From: a virus
Length of the DNA stretch: 64,000 nucleotides
Strand: one strand, 5' to 3'
Virus record (IMG/VR): IMGVR_UViG_3300021602_000003
Coordinates: 62,001 to 126,000 of that record
The notes beneath the pieces are model-generated. The model was not told the DNA's origin. It was given only the letters and a program-made list of their open reading frames with translations, and searched no databases. This document shows, piece after piece, positions 51,627 to 59,335 of the stretch; position 1 is the stretch's first letter; the number at the start of each line of letters is the position of its first letter. A program made the position numbers and the translations under genes.

Positions 51627-51890
51627 ATGAACTTAGATGAATTCTCGAGCGGTAAGAAAAAACCGATACCAGAAGCAACGGGCGATGCCAAGTTTGACAG
51701 TATGCTTGGAAAAATTGCCGGCAATACGGAACCGCAAGGATTCGATAGTGCCAGAGCAGAAAGAGTTAAGGCTGGATCGGAAAATCCTACAGCCGAAACA
51801 ATTGATGCGTTAAATGAAATGATGTTCAATATGCATAAATCTATGCAGACTGCTAACGCACTATTACAAAAATTGACTCAAGGTAAATAA
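51627..51890 (+). CDS. Small protein ending the large virion operon
   Basis: Unknown; 87 residues, beginning MNLDEFSSGKKKPIPEATG, with a helical C-terminus. It lies one base after the previous stop and directly before a terminator hairpin. Confidence 0.55.
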   Translation: MNLDEFSSGKKKPIPEATGDAKFDSMLGKIAGNTEPQGFDSARAERVKAGSENPTAETIDALNEMMFNMHKSMQTANALLQKLTQGK

Positions 51891-51900
51891 TATCTCCCCT

Positions 51901-51922
51901 TAATGGCACTTCTGTGCCATTA
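51901..51922 (+). terminator. Hairpin terminator
   Basis: Nine-base-pair stem TAATGGCAC / GTGCCATTA with a TTCT loop, followed by a short T-rich stretch. Confidence 0.7.
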
Positions 51923-51937
51923 TTCTTGGGTGAGTTA

Positions 51938-51966
51938 TTGACTTTCGAGTAAGTAAGTATTATACT
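51938..51966 (+). promoter_or_regulatory. Sigma-70 promoter of the exonuclease gene
   Basis: TTGACT, 17-base spacer, TATACT. A short leader with GGAGAG before the ATG at 51989. Confidence 0.8.
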
Positions 51967-51988
51967 TATGTTTACTGGAGAGAACTGA

Positions 51989-52765
51989 ATGTCGCAAAAA
52001 GAAGATTTTTTACAATCCTGCCTAATCGTAGATACTGAAACCACGAGTAATAATTTCAATACAGCACAGATTATTGAGCTAGGATTTGTTATTAGGGAAG
52101 ATGATAGTTGGACTATTTTCCAAGACTTACATAAGCCCGTTACCGGAATTATACCGCCAAAGATTGAATCCATCTGTTATATAACTAACAAGATGGTTGA
52201 AGATAAAACTACATTTGCAGAATCTTCCGAAGTATTCCAGTCAGTAGTAGACGGATATGTAAATGGGTATATGGTTGCACATAATCATTTATATGATATG
52301 CGTGTTTTAAACAAACACGGTATTGATACATCTAAACATAATTGGCTATGCACCTTTAAATTATCTAAAAAGATATTTAATGAGATGCCAGAGATTGAAG
52401 AAATGAATCTACCCTACTTAAGATTTGCACTCGAGTTAGATGTGCCCATCGAAATGCATTGCCATCGTGCAGGCAATGATTGTTTTATGACAGGCAGATT
52501 GTTAGAAGCACTTGTCGATTTTATGGAATCTATGAACGTATTAGATTTAGATAAACCTTACGGTCCACAGATTCTTAAATGGATGGCCGAACCAACACTT
52601 TATAAATTTATGCCTTTTGGAAAACATAAAGGCGTACCAATGAACGAAATTCCTTCCAGCTACTGGAAGTGGGCGATAGAAAAAACAGACTGGTTCGACG
52701 ATACGGCAGATAACTATGATGCAGACCTTGCAGCAAGTATTAATGCTGTATTAGAAAGAGAATAA
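51989..52765 (+). CDS. DnaQ-type 3'-5' exonuclease with DUF3820-like tail
   Basis: The DEDD exonuclease domain has CLIVDTETTS (Asp15, Glu17), VAHNHLYDMRVL and CHRAGNDCFMTGRLLE with the later acidic and His residues. The C-terminal part (YKFMPFGKHKGVPMNEIP, then YWKWAI) is the FGKHKG-type domain often fused to such exonucleases. It could degrade RNA or DNA, or proofread for the Pol III alpha-like proteins, but no partner is shown. Confidence 0.85.
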   Translation: MSQKEDFLQSCLIVDTETTSNNFNTAQIIELGFVIREDDSWTIFQDLHKPVTGIIPPKIESICYITNKMVEDKTTFAESSEVFQSVVDGYVNGYMVAHNHLYDMRVLNKHGIDTSKHNWLCTFKLSKKIFNEMPEIEEMNLPYLRFALELDVPIEMHCHRAGNDCFMTGRLLEALVDFMESMNVLDLDKPYGPQILKWMAEPTLYKFMPFGKHKGVPMNEIPSSYWKWAIEKTDWFDDTADNYDADLAASINAVLERE

Positions 52766-52826
52766 GACTTACAATTTAGTCGGTGTATAAGACACTAAAA
52801 ATTGAAACACATAATAAGGAAATTGT

Positions 52827-53012
52827 ATGACAACATTGGATCAAATTAGAGAGGCTATGGTAGCCTTGGAAAAAGAAGATGCTAAATTTGTGGGTGGAAA
52901 TGCTTCTGCAGGAACTCGCGCACGTAAGGCATTGGGCGATCTGGCTAAGTTAGCTAAGACACGCCGCGCTGAAATTACAGACGAAAAGAACGCTCGTAAA
53001 GAAGCTAAGTAA
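52827..53012 (+). CDS. Histone H1-like (Hc1-type) small protein
   Basis: The 61-residue protein carries GNASAGTRARKALGDLAKLAKTRRAEIT, close to the GNKAAGTRARKALQELKKLAK-type core of chlamydial Hc1-like proteins, then a Lys/Glu tail. Hc1 proteins bind and compact DNA. Here it could bind phage or host DNA. It is shorter than typical Hc1 and lacks a long Lys/Ala tail. Confidence 0.6.
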   Translation: MTTLDQIREAMVALEKEDAKFVGGNASAGTRARKALGDLAKLAKTRRAEITDEKNARKEAK

Positions 53013-53013
53013 T

Positions 53014-53403
53014 TTATTGCCCGTTATTGTTACGGGCAGCATCCATCGTTTGTGCTGTAAGCATCTTAGATGGATTAGGTTCATATCTTTGAACCTTATG
53101 ATTATAAGGCAAACCTGCAGCAGCAAGAGCATATTGCAATCCGCGGTAACCCGGGGATTGTAGTTTGCTTTCTTTAGGCACGTTTGTATATTCGGGCTGT
53201 GATTTAGTTACAGGTTTCATGAATACAGGAACAACACCTTCGCTGAACCATTCTTTGAAGTACTCGTCGTAATATTTGGCATTCTTTTTCTGATATTTGA
53301 CTACTTCGGGATTGTAGAATTTTTCGTAATCTTTACCAGCTTCTTTATAAAAACGGGCAACAACATCGGTAGGTGATTCTAAGAGTAAGTCTTTAAATTT
53401 CAT
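53014..53403 (-). CDS. Probable internal head protein with targeting-like N-terminus
   Basis: The 129-residue protein starts MKFKDLLLES, similar in style to the T4 capsid-targeting sequence. The rest is basic and aromatic-rich (KYYDEYFKEWF). Start at 53403 because a GATAAATA on the minus strand lies five bases upstream, and a longer frame to 53430 would cross it. Function unknown. Confidence 0.6.
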   Translation of the reverse strand: MKFKDLLLESPTDVVARFYKEAGKDYEKFYNPEVVKYQKKNAKYYDEYFKEWFSEGVVPVFMKPVTKSQPEYTNVPKESKLQSPGYRGLQYALAAAGLPYNHKVQRYEPNPSKMLTAQTMDAARNNNGQ

Positions 53404-53408
53404 ATTAC

Positions 53409-53416
53409 TATTTATC
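53409..53416 (-). promoter_or_regulatory. Late promoter motif, leaderless layout
   Basis: Reads GATAAATA on the minus strand, ending five bases before the ATG at 53403. Confidence 0.55.
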
Positions 53417-53423
53417 AAATAAG

Positions 53424-53642
53424 ATGACACTATACGATGTGCCCATCAATTATACAGGGATAGTAGACCAACTTGTAGAAACTGGCTACCATCATATCAT
53501 TCATCGTCTTGGCGAGTTAGGATTCATTACAGGCGAGCCCGTAATGGTTGTCGCTCGAAATAAAGGCGCTATAGCAGTTCGCATAGGAGATTCTATGTTT
53601 GCATTGAATAAAATAGAAGCAAGTTGCATTCGAGTATCTTGA
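53424..53642 (+). CDS. feoA: FeoA-domain protein
   Basis: The 72-residue protein has the FeoA/SH3-like pattern: HRLGELGFITGEPVMVV, then GAIAVRIGDSMFALNKIEASCIRV. In bacteria FeoA works with the FeoB ferrous-iron transporter or is fused to DtxR regulators. No FeoB is seen here, so it may act on host FeoB. It is close to the A-type Fe-S carrier gene at 54307, suggesting an iron theme. Confidence 0.8.
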   Translation: MTLYDVPINYTGIVDQLVETGYHHIIHRLGELGFITGEPVMVVARNKGAIAVRIGDSMFALNKIEASCIRVS

Positions 53643-53667
53643 CTTATATAGTTAAGTTTTATATACT
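53639..53667 (+). promoter_or_regulatory. Sigma-70 promoter of clpP
   Basis: TTGACT, 17-base spacer, TATACT. It overlaps the stop of the feoA-like gene. Confidence 0.8.
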
Positions 53668-53707
53668 ACTATACAGATTTATCTAATTACATAAAGGAAA
53701 ACAAATT

Positions 53708-54298
53708 ATGGCACATTTTTGGCCGACAGTCGTTGAAACATCATCTAAGGGTGAAAGAGCATATGATCTAGCAAGCAGATTAATGCGAGAACGAGTTATT
53801 TTCCTTAACGGAGAAGTGACAGATCAAATGTCTGAGATAGCAGTAGCGCAATTGTTATTCTTGGAGGCAGAAAACCCGGAGCAAGATATTCATGTATATA
53901 TCAATAGCCCCGGAGGAAGTGTTACAGCAGGTTTAGCAATTACGGACCTATTTGAATATGTAAAACCTGATATTTGTACCTATGTGACAGGTCAGGCAGC
54001 AAGCATGGGTTCTTTGTTTCTTGCAGCCGGCGCCAAAGGTAAACGATACTCATTACCTAATGCTACTATTATGATTCATCAAGTATTATCGGGATATAGT
54101 GGTCAAGCTTCAGATATCGAACTTCATACAAACGAAACACTGTATCTAAAGCGCAAACTCAACAAGATGTTATCAGATTTTACTTACGGTAAAACGGATT
54201 ATGATACAATGGTTACGTTGACAGATCGAGATAATTTCTTAAGGCCGGAGAAGGCATTAGAAATCGGTCTTATCGATCATATTATTTCCAAAAGGTAA
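53708..54298 (+). CDS. clpP: ClpP-type serine protease
   Basis: Proteolytic chamber partner of ClpX. Catalytic Ser99 (GQAASMGS), His124 (TIMIHQ) and an Asp in TDRDNFL (173 or 175) are all present, with INSPGGSV upstream. The 196-residue length and lack of an N-terminal extension suggest a mature-like form. clpX (42730) and clpS (44812) are elsewhere in the window, so the set is complete but not in one operon. Confidence 0.95.
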   Translation: MAHFWPTVVETSSKGERAYDLASRLMRERVIFLNGEVTDQMSEIAVAQLLFLEAENPEQDIHVYINSPGGSVTAGLAITDLFEYVKPDICTYVTGQAASMGSLFLAAGAKGKRYSLPNATIMIHQVLSGYSGQASDIELHTNETLYLKRKLNKMLSDFTYGKTDYDTMVTLTDRDNFLRPEKALEIGLIDHIISKR

Positions 54299-54306
54299 AT
54301 ATAGTA

Positions 54307-54624
54307 ATGAAAATTACAGACGCAGCAAGATTAAAAATGATTGATGTTTTACGTGGCGAAACTACACCACTATTACGATTCGGACTTCAGGGTGGAGGAT
54401 GTGCTGGCATGAACTACTATTTTGCGGTAGAAACCACTAAAGAAGAAGATGACCTCGAATATATCTTGCAGGATGAATATAAACTTTTGGTAGACGCAGC
54501 CAGCAGCATGTATTTAGAAGAAGCAGAGATAGATTACAAAAAGGACCTTATGGGAGAATCCTTCGTGTTCAACAACCCCACGGTAAAATCCAGTTGTGGA
54601 TGTGGTCAAAGTGTCTTATTTTGA
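54307..54624 (+). CDS. A-type Fe-S carrier (HesB/IscA/ErpA-like)
   Basis: Delivers Fe-S clusters to apoproteins. The three conserved cysteines are present: Cys32 in GGGCAGM and Cys97 and Cys99 in SSCGCGQSV. The 105-residue length matches bacterial IscA/ErpA (about 107-114). It could support phage Fe-S enzymes such as the radical SAM protein. It lies eight bases after clpP and is probably in the same transcript. Confidence 0.9.
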   Translation: MKITDAARLKMIDVLRGETTPLLRFGLQGGGCAGMNYYFAVETTKEEDDLEYILQDEYKLLVDAASSMYLEEAEIDYKKDLMGESFVFNNPTVKSSCGCGQSVLF

Positions 54625-54627
54625 TAG

Positions 54628-54891
54628 GGATCAAAAAATCTAAATAATTCAGGTTGGATTAGACAGCATATTTTTGTAATACAAGAAGAATTAGGACATA
54701 TTATACCTGATGGTTATGTAGTTCATCATATAGATGGTGATAAAAGAAACAATAAGCGGGAAAATTTAGCTCTTCTTACAGTACAAGAACACAATAATGC
54801 ACATGCTAAATCAGAATTATTAATTTTTGAATTAGTAAAGAAGGGTATTATTAAATTTGATACCTTGACAAAACTATATGATTTCCTATAA
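54628..54891 (+). pseudogene. HNH endonuclease remnant without a start codon
   Basis: The frame after tandem TGA and TAG stops encodes SGWIRQHIFVIQEELG, VVHHIDGDKRNNKRENL and LLTVQEHNNAHA, an intact HNH core. There is no in-frame ATG, GTG or TTG ahead of the core, and the frame is the same as that of the preceding Fe-S gene. The most likely reading is a decayed homing endonuclease; use of a rare ATT start or stop readthrough is possible but unsupported. Its stop overlaps the late motif of the next gene. Confidence 0.65.
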
Positions 54892-54894
54892 ATA
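54865..54894 (+). promoter_or_regulatory. Dual promoter of the hydrolase gene
   Basis: A late octamer TATAAATA at 54887-54894 coincides with the -10 of a sigma-70-like promoter (TTGACA at 54865-54870, 16-base spacer). It lies about 20 bases before the ATG at 54915. Confidence 0.6.
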
Positions 54895-54914
54895 CGTTAT
54901 TATAAAGGTAACGT

Positions 54915-55637
54915 ATGGCACCATCTAAGGCATTATTGAGTGTAGAGGTATTGAGGGCAATTTACGAATATGGGTTGGGGTGGTTATTAAATGTACCCCT
55001 CCAATTTATTTCGCCCAAAGGTGATAATCACCCTGTAATAATTATACCCGGTCTTGGCACATCAGATGGTTCGACACACTTTATCAGACATTTTTTAACA
55101 AGTTTAGGTTACGACACTCATCCTTGGGGACTAGGTAGAAATCTGGGACCTAAGGATGGTATGGATGTACTTCTAGACAAACTAGTTGAAAGAACCGAGT
55201 ATGTATCAAAGGCATCCGATGGGCAACAAGTCAGTATAATAGGATGGAGTTTGGGTGGTATATACGCACGAGAGATAGCGAAAGTAATTCCCGATACAGT
55301 AAGACAAGTGATCACGCTAGGGACACCGTTCAAAGGTACCGACAGTACAAATGCTACCTTGCTATATGAATTGCTGAGCAAAGACACGAGCCACAAAGAT
55401 CCCGATATATTAAGGAAAATAGCAGAACCGCCACCTGTGCCGTTTACCTCTATATATAGCAGAACAGACGGTGTAGTTCATTGGGAATCTTCTATCGAAA
55501 TATCCGGCGCACAGTACGAAAATATCGAAGTGCCCGGTGCATGCCATCTAGGATTAGGTCATAATCCCATATCTATGTTTATTATTGCAAATAGATTATC
55601 ACAGACAAAAGATAACTGGGCGCCATATAAAATCTAG
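54915..55637 (+). CDS. Alpha/beta hydrolase (lipase-like)
   Basis: The 240-residue protein has VIIIPGLGTSDGSTHF (oxyanion region), a nucleophile elbow GWSLGG with Ser112, an acid residue in SRTDGVVHW and a His in ACHLGLGHNP, giving a full catalytic triad. The pattern is closest to lipases and esterases of the PGAP1-like type. It may cleave host lipids or envelope esters at lysis or entry. A late promoter fits that use. Confidence 0.8.
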   Translation: MAPSKALLSVEVLRAIYEYGLGWLLNVPLQFISPKGDNHPVIIIPGLGTSDGSTHFIRHFLTSLGYDTHPWGLGRNLGPKDGMDVLLDKLVERTEYVSKASDGQQVSIIGWSLGGIYAREIAKVIPDTVRQVITLGTPFKGTDSTNATLLYELLSKDTSHKDPDILRKIAEPPPVPFTSIYSRTDGVVHWESSIEISGAQYENIEVPGACHLGLGHNPISMFIIANRLSQTKDNWAPYKI

Positions 55638-55652
55638 TCCTGTGTCATTAGA

Positions 55653-55681
55653 TTGACAAAACTTACAACTGTTGCTATAAT
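55653..55681 (+). promoter_or_regulatory. Sigma-70 promoter
   Basis: TTGACA, 17-base spacer, TATAAT, with both boxes matching the consensus. The following ATG is at 55706. Confidence 0.88.
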
Positions 55682-55705
55682 ACTACATTAACTAGATAGG
55701 ATAGC

Positions 55706-55936
55706 ATGGAAAAAGATATGTATGTACCCATGAATGAGATGAACCTACATAAAGATATTGTTTGGACTTGTACACATCTGAATATTCCTTATTATGAAAT
55801 TGCCAGAAGAGGCATTGTTATGTGGTGCGTTGATAATTTAGAAGCACACTGGACTATGTTGGGTGGTAATAAATTTGGATTTGAAGATAGTACAGATGCA
55901 TTAATGTTTAAGATACAATTCGGTTTAGGAAGTTAA
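55706..55936 (+). CDS. Small hypothetical protein under a consensus promoter
   Basis: Unknown; 76 residues with WTCTHLNIPYYEIARRGIVMW and a WTMLGGNKFGFED segment. The consensus sigma-70 promoter suggests strong early expression, so it could be a host-takeover protein. Confidence 0.6.
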   Translation: MEKDMYVPMNEMNLHKDIVWTCTHLNIPYYEIARRGIVMWCVDNLEAHWTMLGGNKFGFEDSTDALMFKIQFGLGS

Positions 55937-55942
55937 TTCATA

Positions 55943-57109
55943 ATGATAAATGTTGCAAAGACTATTTATTTCGGATGTGATCCGACAAGTCAGTCACACG
56001 AGCTACCAGAAGCAGAAGTAATTCCGTACGGCGATTCTAACGCTGAAAGAAAGAAACTCGAAGTAATCAGTAATCGATATTCAGATATCAAAGAATATGA
56101 AAATATACCTCTGCCGGGTTTTACACTACATAAAACTAAAAATAAGAATTATTCGACTAGTACAAAATGGTTAGTTATTGATCCACGTGGAATATTAGTT
56201 AGCATAACTACTCAGAACCTAGAAGAGATATTACATGTAACAGGTATCATCGAAGGACTAATACAGCAAAAGTGTGTATGGGCAAGAGAAGATTCTGATA
56301 CAAAGATGAAATTGGTACCTATAAATTCCGATACATATCTTGAAGCAATTAAAAATACAGAACTACTAGATAGTAAAGTAAATATACAAGACGTATCTAT
56401 CGGCGATACTGTTCTTTTACAGAATGGTTTACAAGGCAGATATATGGGTGTAGCATCGTTATATGGCACACTGAATAATTACACAACACCTGCCGACTAT
56501 AAAACACAAACATATTTACGTAGGCAGATCCTAGAAGTAGGGCCGGATAAATTTTATTATAATGCAGATCTGAAAATACTGAAAATTATTGAAAAAGATA
56601 CGACAGGAATGACAAGAGCTCAAGCTATAAAACAATTGAACGAATCTATTCAAAGAAAGAATTCGTATTTTGGTAGCTCATATCAAATGACACTGAATCA
56701 TGCACATTATTTTTCTGGAGACGGCTTAATTAAATATGTATCTGATATTTCTGTGCCTAAGGTAGATATAACTCTAGAAGAAATAGATATCGTTGAAGCA
56801 GCAGAATTGTTTGCTAGTGCAAGAACATGCGAAGATATAGGTGTGCTAATATTGGAGAAAACAAATAAAACTAGATATATAATAGATCTGCCATATATCT
56901 GGGGATCTGCTGTTCTTCCTTCGGGAAAATTTAAAATATGTAATATAGTAGCTAATAAAAATGCAGAAGATATTCATAAGATTACATTAGGGAAGCCTAG
57001 ACGATCTATATTTGCATCCGCCAAACAAACAAATGATGAATACAGTTTGGCAGATTTCAAGAAGTTCTATAAAATGATTAAGTACGTAAGAAAAGAAACA
57101 TACATTTAA
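55943..57109 (+). CDS. Large hypothetical protein
   Basis: The 388-residue product is of mixed alpha/beta character, without recognised motif. Segments such as STKWLVIDPRGILVSITTQNL and VNIQDVSIGDTVLLQNGLQGRYMG suggest a beta-barrel or KOW-like piece in the middle. It is probably co-transcribed with the two flanking genes. Confidence 0.55.
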   Translation: MINVAKTIYFGCDPTSQSHELPEAEVIPYGDSNAERKKLEVISNRYSDIKEYENIPLPGFTLHKTKNKNYSTSTKWLVIDPRGILVSITTQNLEEILHVTGIIEGLIQQKCVWAREDSDTKMKLVPINSDTYLEAIKNTELLDSKVNIQDVSIGDTVLLQNGLQGRYMGVASLYGTLNNYTTPADYKTQTYLRRQILEVGPDKFYYNADLKILKIIEKDTTGMTRAQAIKQLNESIQRKNSYFGSSYQMTLNHAHYFSGDGLIKYVSDISVPKVDITLEEIDIVEAAELFASARTCEDIGVLILEKTNKTRYIIDLPYIWGSAVLPSGKFKICNIVANKNAEDIHKITLGKPRRSIFASAKQTNDEYSLADFKKFYKMIKYVRKETYI

Positions 57110-57117
57110 GGAAAATA

Positions 57118-57582
57118 ATGACAAAGAAAATTACAAATACAGTAGATTTGAATCTATATACCAACTTCGTGGAAGCAATAACTAGTAAGGAGAGTGAAGA
57201 TCTAACAACTTTTATGAATAGTTTGGATAGACTGGATGCTAACTTCGAAGTGTTTGAAGGTGGCGCCACTGCTAAACACGGGCCCGATGTAAATGTTTCG
57301 TTATTGATTACTGGAGCTATGGGTATGTGCGGTGAATCGGGGGAATTTAGCGAGATTGTAAAAAAACTTATATTTCATTCCAAACCGCTAACACCTGAAG
57401 TTCACCAACATTTACAGAAAGAATTGGGTGATATTATTTTTTATTGGACGAATACTTGCCGCAGTCTGGGTGTAGACCCAAATACTATTATCCAGATGAA
57501 TGTTGATAAATTGTCTTCGAGATACCCCGGCGGAGTATTTTCGGTAGAAAGATCGGAAAACCGCGAAGCGGGAGATATCTAA
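57118..57582 (+). CDS. MazG-like nucleotide pyrophosphohydrolase
   Basis: Hydrolyses nucleoside triphosphates, or possibly (p)ppGpp-like alarmones, to monophosphates. The MazG core is seen: MGMCGESGEFSEIVKKLIF, then KELGDIIFYWTNTC and NVDKLSSRYPGGVFS. The E-x-x-E and E-x-x-D metal ligands are present. The 154-residue length fits phage MazG. Confidence 0.88.
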   Translation: MTKKITNTVDLNLYTNFVEAITSKESEDLTTFMNSLDRLDANFEVFEGGATAKHGPDVNVSLLITGAMGMCGESGEFSEIVKKLIFHSKPLTPEVHQHLQKELGDIIFYWTNTCRSLGVDPNTIIQMNVDKLSSRYPGGVFSVERSENREAGDI

Positions 57583-57612
57583 CATATAATATCACCTATT
57601 TCTTTTATTTAT

Positions 57613-57620
57613 GATAAATA
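57613..57620 (+). promoter_or_regulatory. Late promoter motif GATAAATA
   Basis: Lies 15 bases before the ATG at 57636, with AGGAGG in between. Confidence 0.6.
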
Positions 57621-57635
57621 AGTAGGAGGCATATT

Positions 57636-58544
57636 ATGAACAAGACATCTAAATTTTTAGAAATGATAGCAAGAGTTAGGTTGGACAGGGCAACCGTATA
57701 TAATTATGACAATGTGAATTATGTAAATAATTCTACTAAAATTAAAATCGGGTGTCCTGTGCACGGTGAATTCGAACAGCGACCAGCAGATCACAGATCT
57801 AATTCCGGTTGTCCCGAGTGTGGAAGACTTAAGGCTATAGAAACTAATTTAATAAAATATGGAACAACAAATCCAGCATCATCTAAAATCATTAAAGATA
57901 AGATCCGGGCAATATTTATAAAGAAATATGATGGAATAGATAATCCTTCTAAAGTAGCGTCAGTTAAATTACAGAAAGAAGATACTTGTTTAAAGAACTA
58001 CGGTGTTAAACACCCGTGGCAGTCATCGGAGATACAGGATCGTAAGAAATTAACAAATATCAACAGATATGGGTTTGAAAGCCCGATGAAGAATAAAGAT
58101 ATTTCTGCCAAGGCTGTTGCGACTAAAATTGCCAATGGCGGATTTGACCGATCGAATTCGAGTAAAGAAGCAACCGAATATATCAGAAATTATATACGGG
58201 AGAAATCTTATATTATAGATCAGTGCGCGTATGCTGATTTCGAAGCCGGTCTATATGAATGGGGGATTTATAAGAATGGTAGATGGATATTATACGACCT
58301 TGTTGTATTCGAACCAGGATACAGGGGCGATAAGACAAAAATTGTCGAAATACTTGAATATCACGGCCCATTCCATTATAATACAGAGGAAGTCGAGGTC
58401 CGAGGGGAAGATAATGCTTATCCTTGGAAAACAAACAGGACGACAATTAAAGAGAGTTATGATAGAGATGTCGAAAAAGAAACAATAGGCAGAACAATGA
58501 CATCAAATTATAATATAGTATGGTCTAAAGAAGGAGATATTTAA
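57636..58544 (+). CDS. Homing-type endonuclease with zinc ribbon and repeats
   Basis: The 302-residue protein has a zinc ribbon (GCPVHGEFEQ and SGCPECGR). Three YG-type DNA-binding repeats follow (IKYGTTNPASS, LKNYGVKHPWQS, NRYGFESPMKN), then a C-terminal nuclease-like domain with YDLVVFEPGYRGDKTKIVEILEYHG segments resembling the D-x-E-x-K of restriction-type folds. This architecture is known from phage mobile endonucleases. It stands between mazG and the dCMP deaminase genes and is late-type. Confidence 0.7.
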   Translation: MNKTSKFLEMIARVRLDRATVYNYDNVNYVNNSTKIKIGCPVHGEFEQRPADHRSNSGCPECGRLKAIETNLIKYGTTNPASSKIIKDKIRAIFIKKYDGIDNPSKVASVKLQKEDTCLKNYGVKHPWQSSEIQDRKKLTNINRYGFESPMKNKDISAKAVATKIANGGFDRSNSSKEATEYIRNYIREKSYIIDQCAYADFEAGLYEWGIYKNGRWILYDLVVFEPGYRGDKTKIVEILEYHGPFHYNTEEVEVRGEDNAYPWKTNRTTIKESYDRDVEKETIGRTMTSNYNIVWSKEGDI

Positions 58545-58849
58545 TGAGTTTTAAAAAACTGTGTAGGAAATTGCTTAACTGGATACACTCCGATGAGGCA
58601 AATTTGATAGGATCGGACCCGCGGCCATTAAGAAAACACAACGCAATGCTTTCAAACGGTGAATTCGAAGATTCATCTGGTTTGTCGTTTGTTGTATATT
58701 CGGCAAAGGGCGGCGGCAAGATAATTCAAACAGTAAGTTATGATCGATTAATGGATACAAGAAAGACAGGCCTGTACATTATTGCTAACGATGATGATTT
58801 CGGGGAAGAACTTTCGCAAATTATCACAAGAGAGATGTTGTCAAGATAA
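58544..58849 (+). CDS. Small hypothetical protein
   Basis: Unknown; 101 residues with a basic N-terminus (MSFKKLCRKLLNWIH) and a LSFVVYSAKGGGKI segment. One base is shared with each neighbour. Confidence 0.55.
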   Translation: MSFKKLCRKLLNWIHSDEANLIGSDPRPLRKHNAMLSNGEFEDSSGLSFVVYSAKGGGKIIQTVSYDRLMDTRKTGLYIIANDDDFGEELSQIITREMLSR

Positions 58850-59310
58850 TGGATGTACTAAACCCAAAATGGGCCAGCCGCCTATTAGGAATGGCTAAAG
58901 ATGTGTCGACTTGGTCCAAAGACGAATCGACCAAAGTAGGTGCAGTTATTACTACATTAGATGGTTCTCCAGTTTCTTGGGGGTTTAATGGTATGGCTAA
59001 AGGTATAGATGATACTGTAGAGGAACGTAAAGAAAGACCCCTTAAGTATAAATGGATGTGCCATGCCGAACGCAATGCTATGGATTTATCTCCACGTGCT
59101 GACTTAACTGACTGTGTTATGTTTGTTACATTCTCACCGTGTACTAATTGCGCCCAGTCTATTATTCAACGTGGCATTAAGACAGTTGTTATTGATGCAC
59201 AATTCACGGCCGAGAAGTCTCCCGAAAGATGGCAAGAAGATATGCTTGTTGCTTTGGAAATGATGAAAGAATCCGGAGTAAAAGTTTTTGCATATCCGTC
59301 CGAAGGTTGA
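58849..59310 (+). CDS. dCMP deaminase
   Basis: Deaminates dCMP to dUMP, feeding ThyX. Zinc-dependent catalytic motifs are CHAERNAMD (H-A-E) and SPCTNCAQS (PCxxC). The 153-residue length fits the cytidine deaminase superfamily and the start GAVITTLDG is typical. T4-like dCMP deaminases are allosteric; this cannot be read here. Confidence 0.9.
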   Translation: MDVLNPKWASRLLGMAKDVSTWSKDESTKVGAVITTLDGSPVSWGFNGMAKGIDDTVEERKERPLKYKWMCHAERNAMDLSPRADLTDCVMFVTFSPCTNCAQSIIQRGIKTVVIDAQFTAEKSPERWQEDMLVALEMMKESGVKVFAYPSEG

Positions 59311-59335
59311 CCCATCAGTGTATATATAGTAAAAT
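59307..59335 (+). promoter_or_regulatory. Sigma-70 promoter
   Basis: TTGACC, 17-base spacer, TAAAAT. It begins the run of small genes from 59362. Confidence 0.65.
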
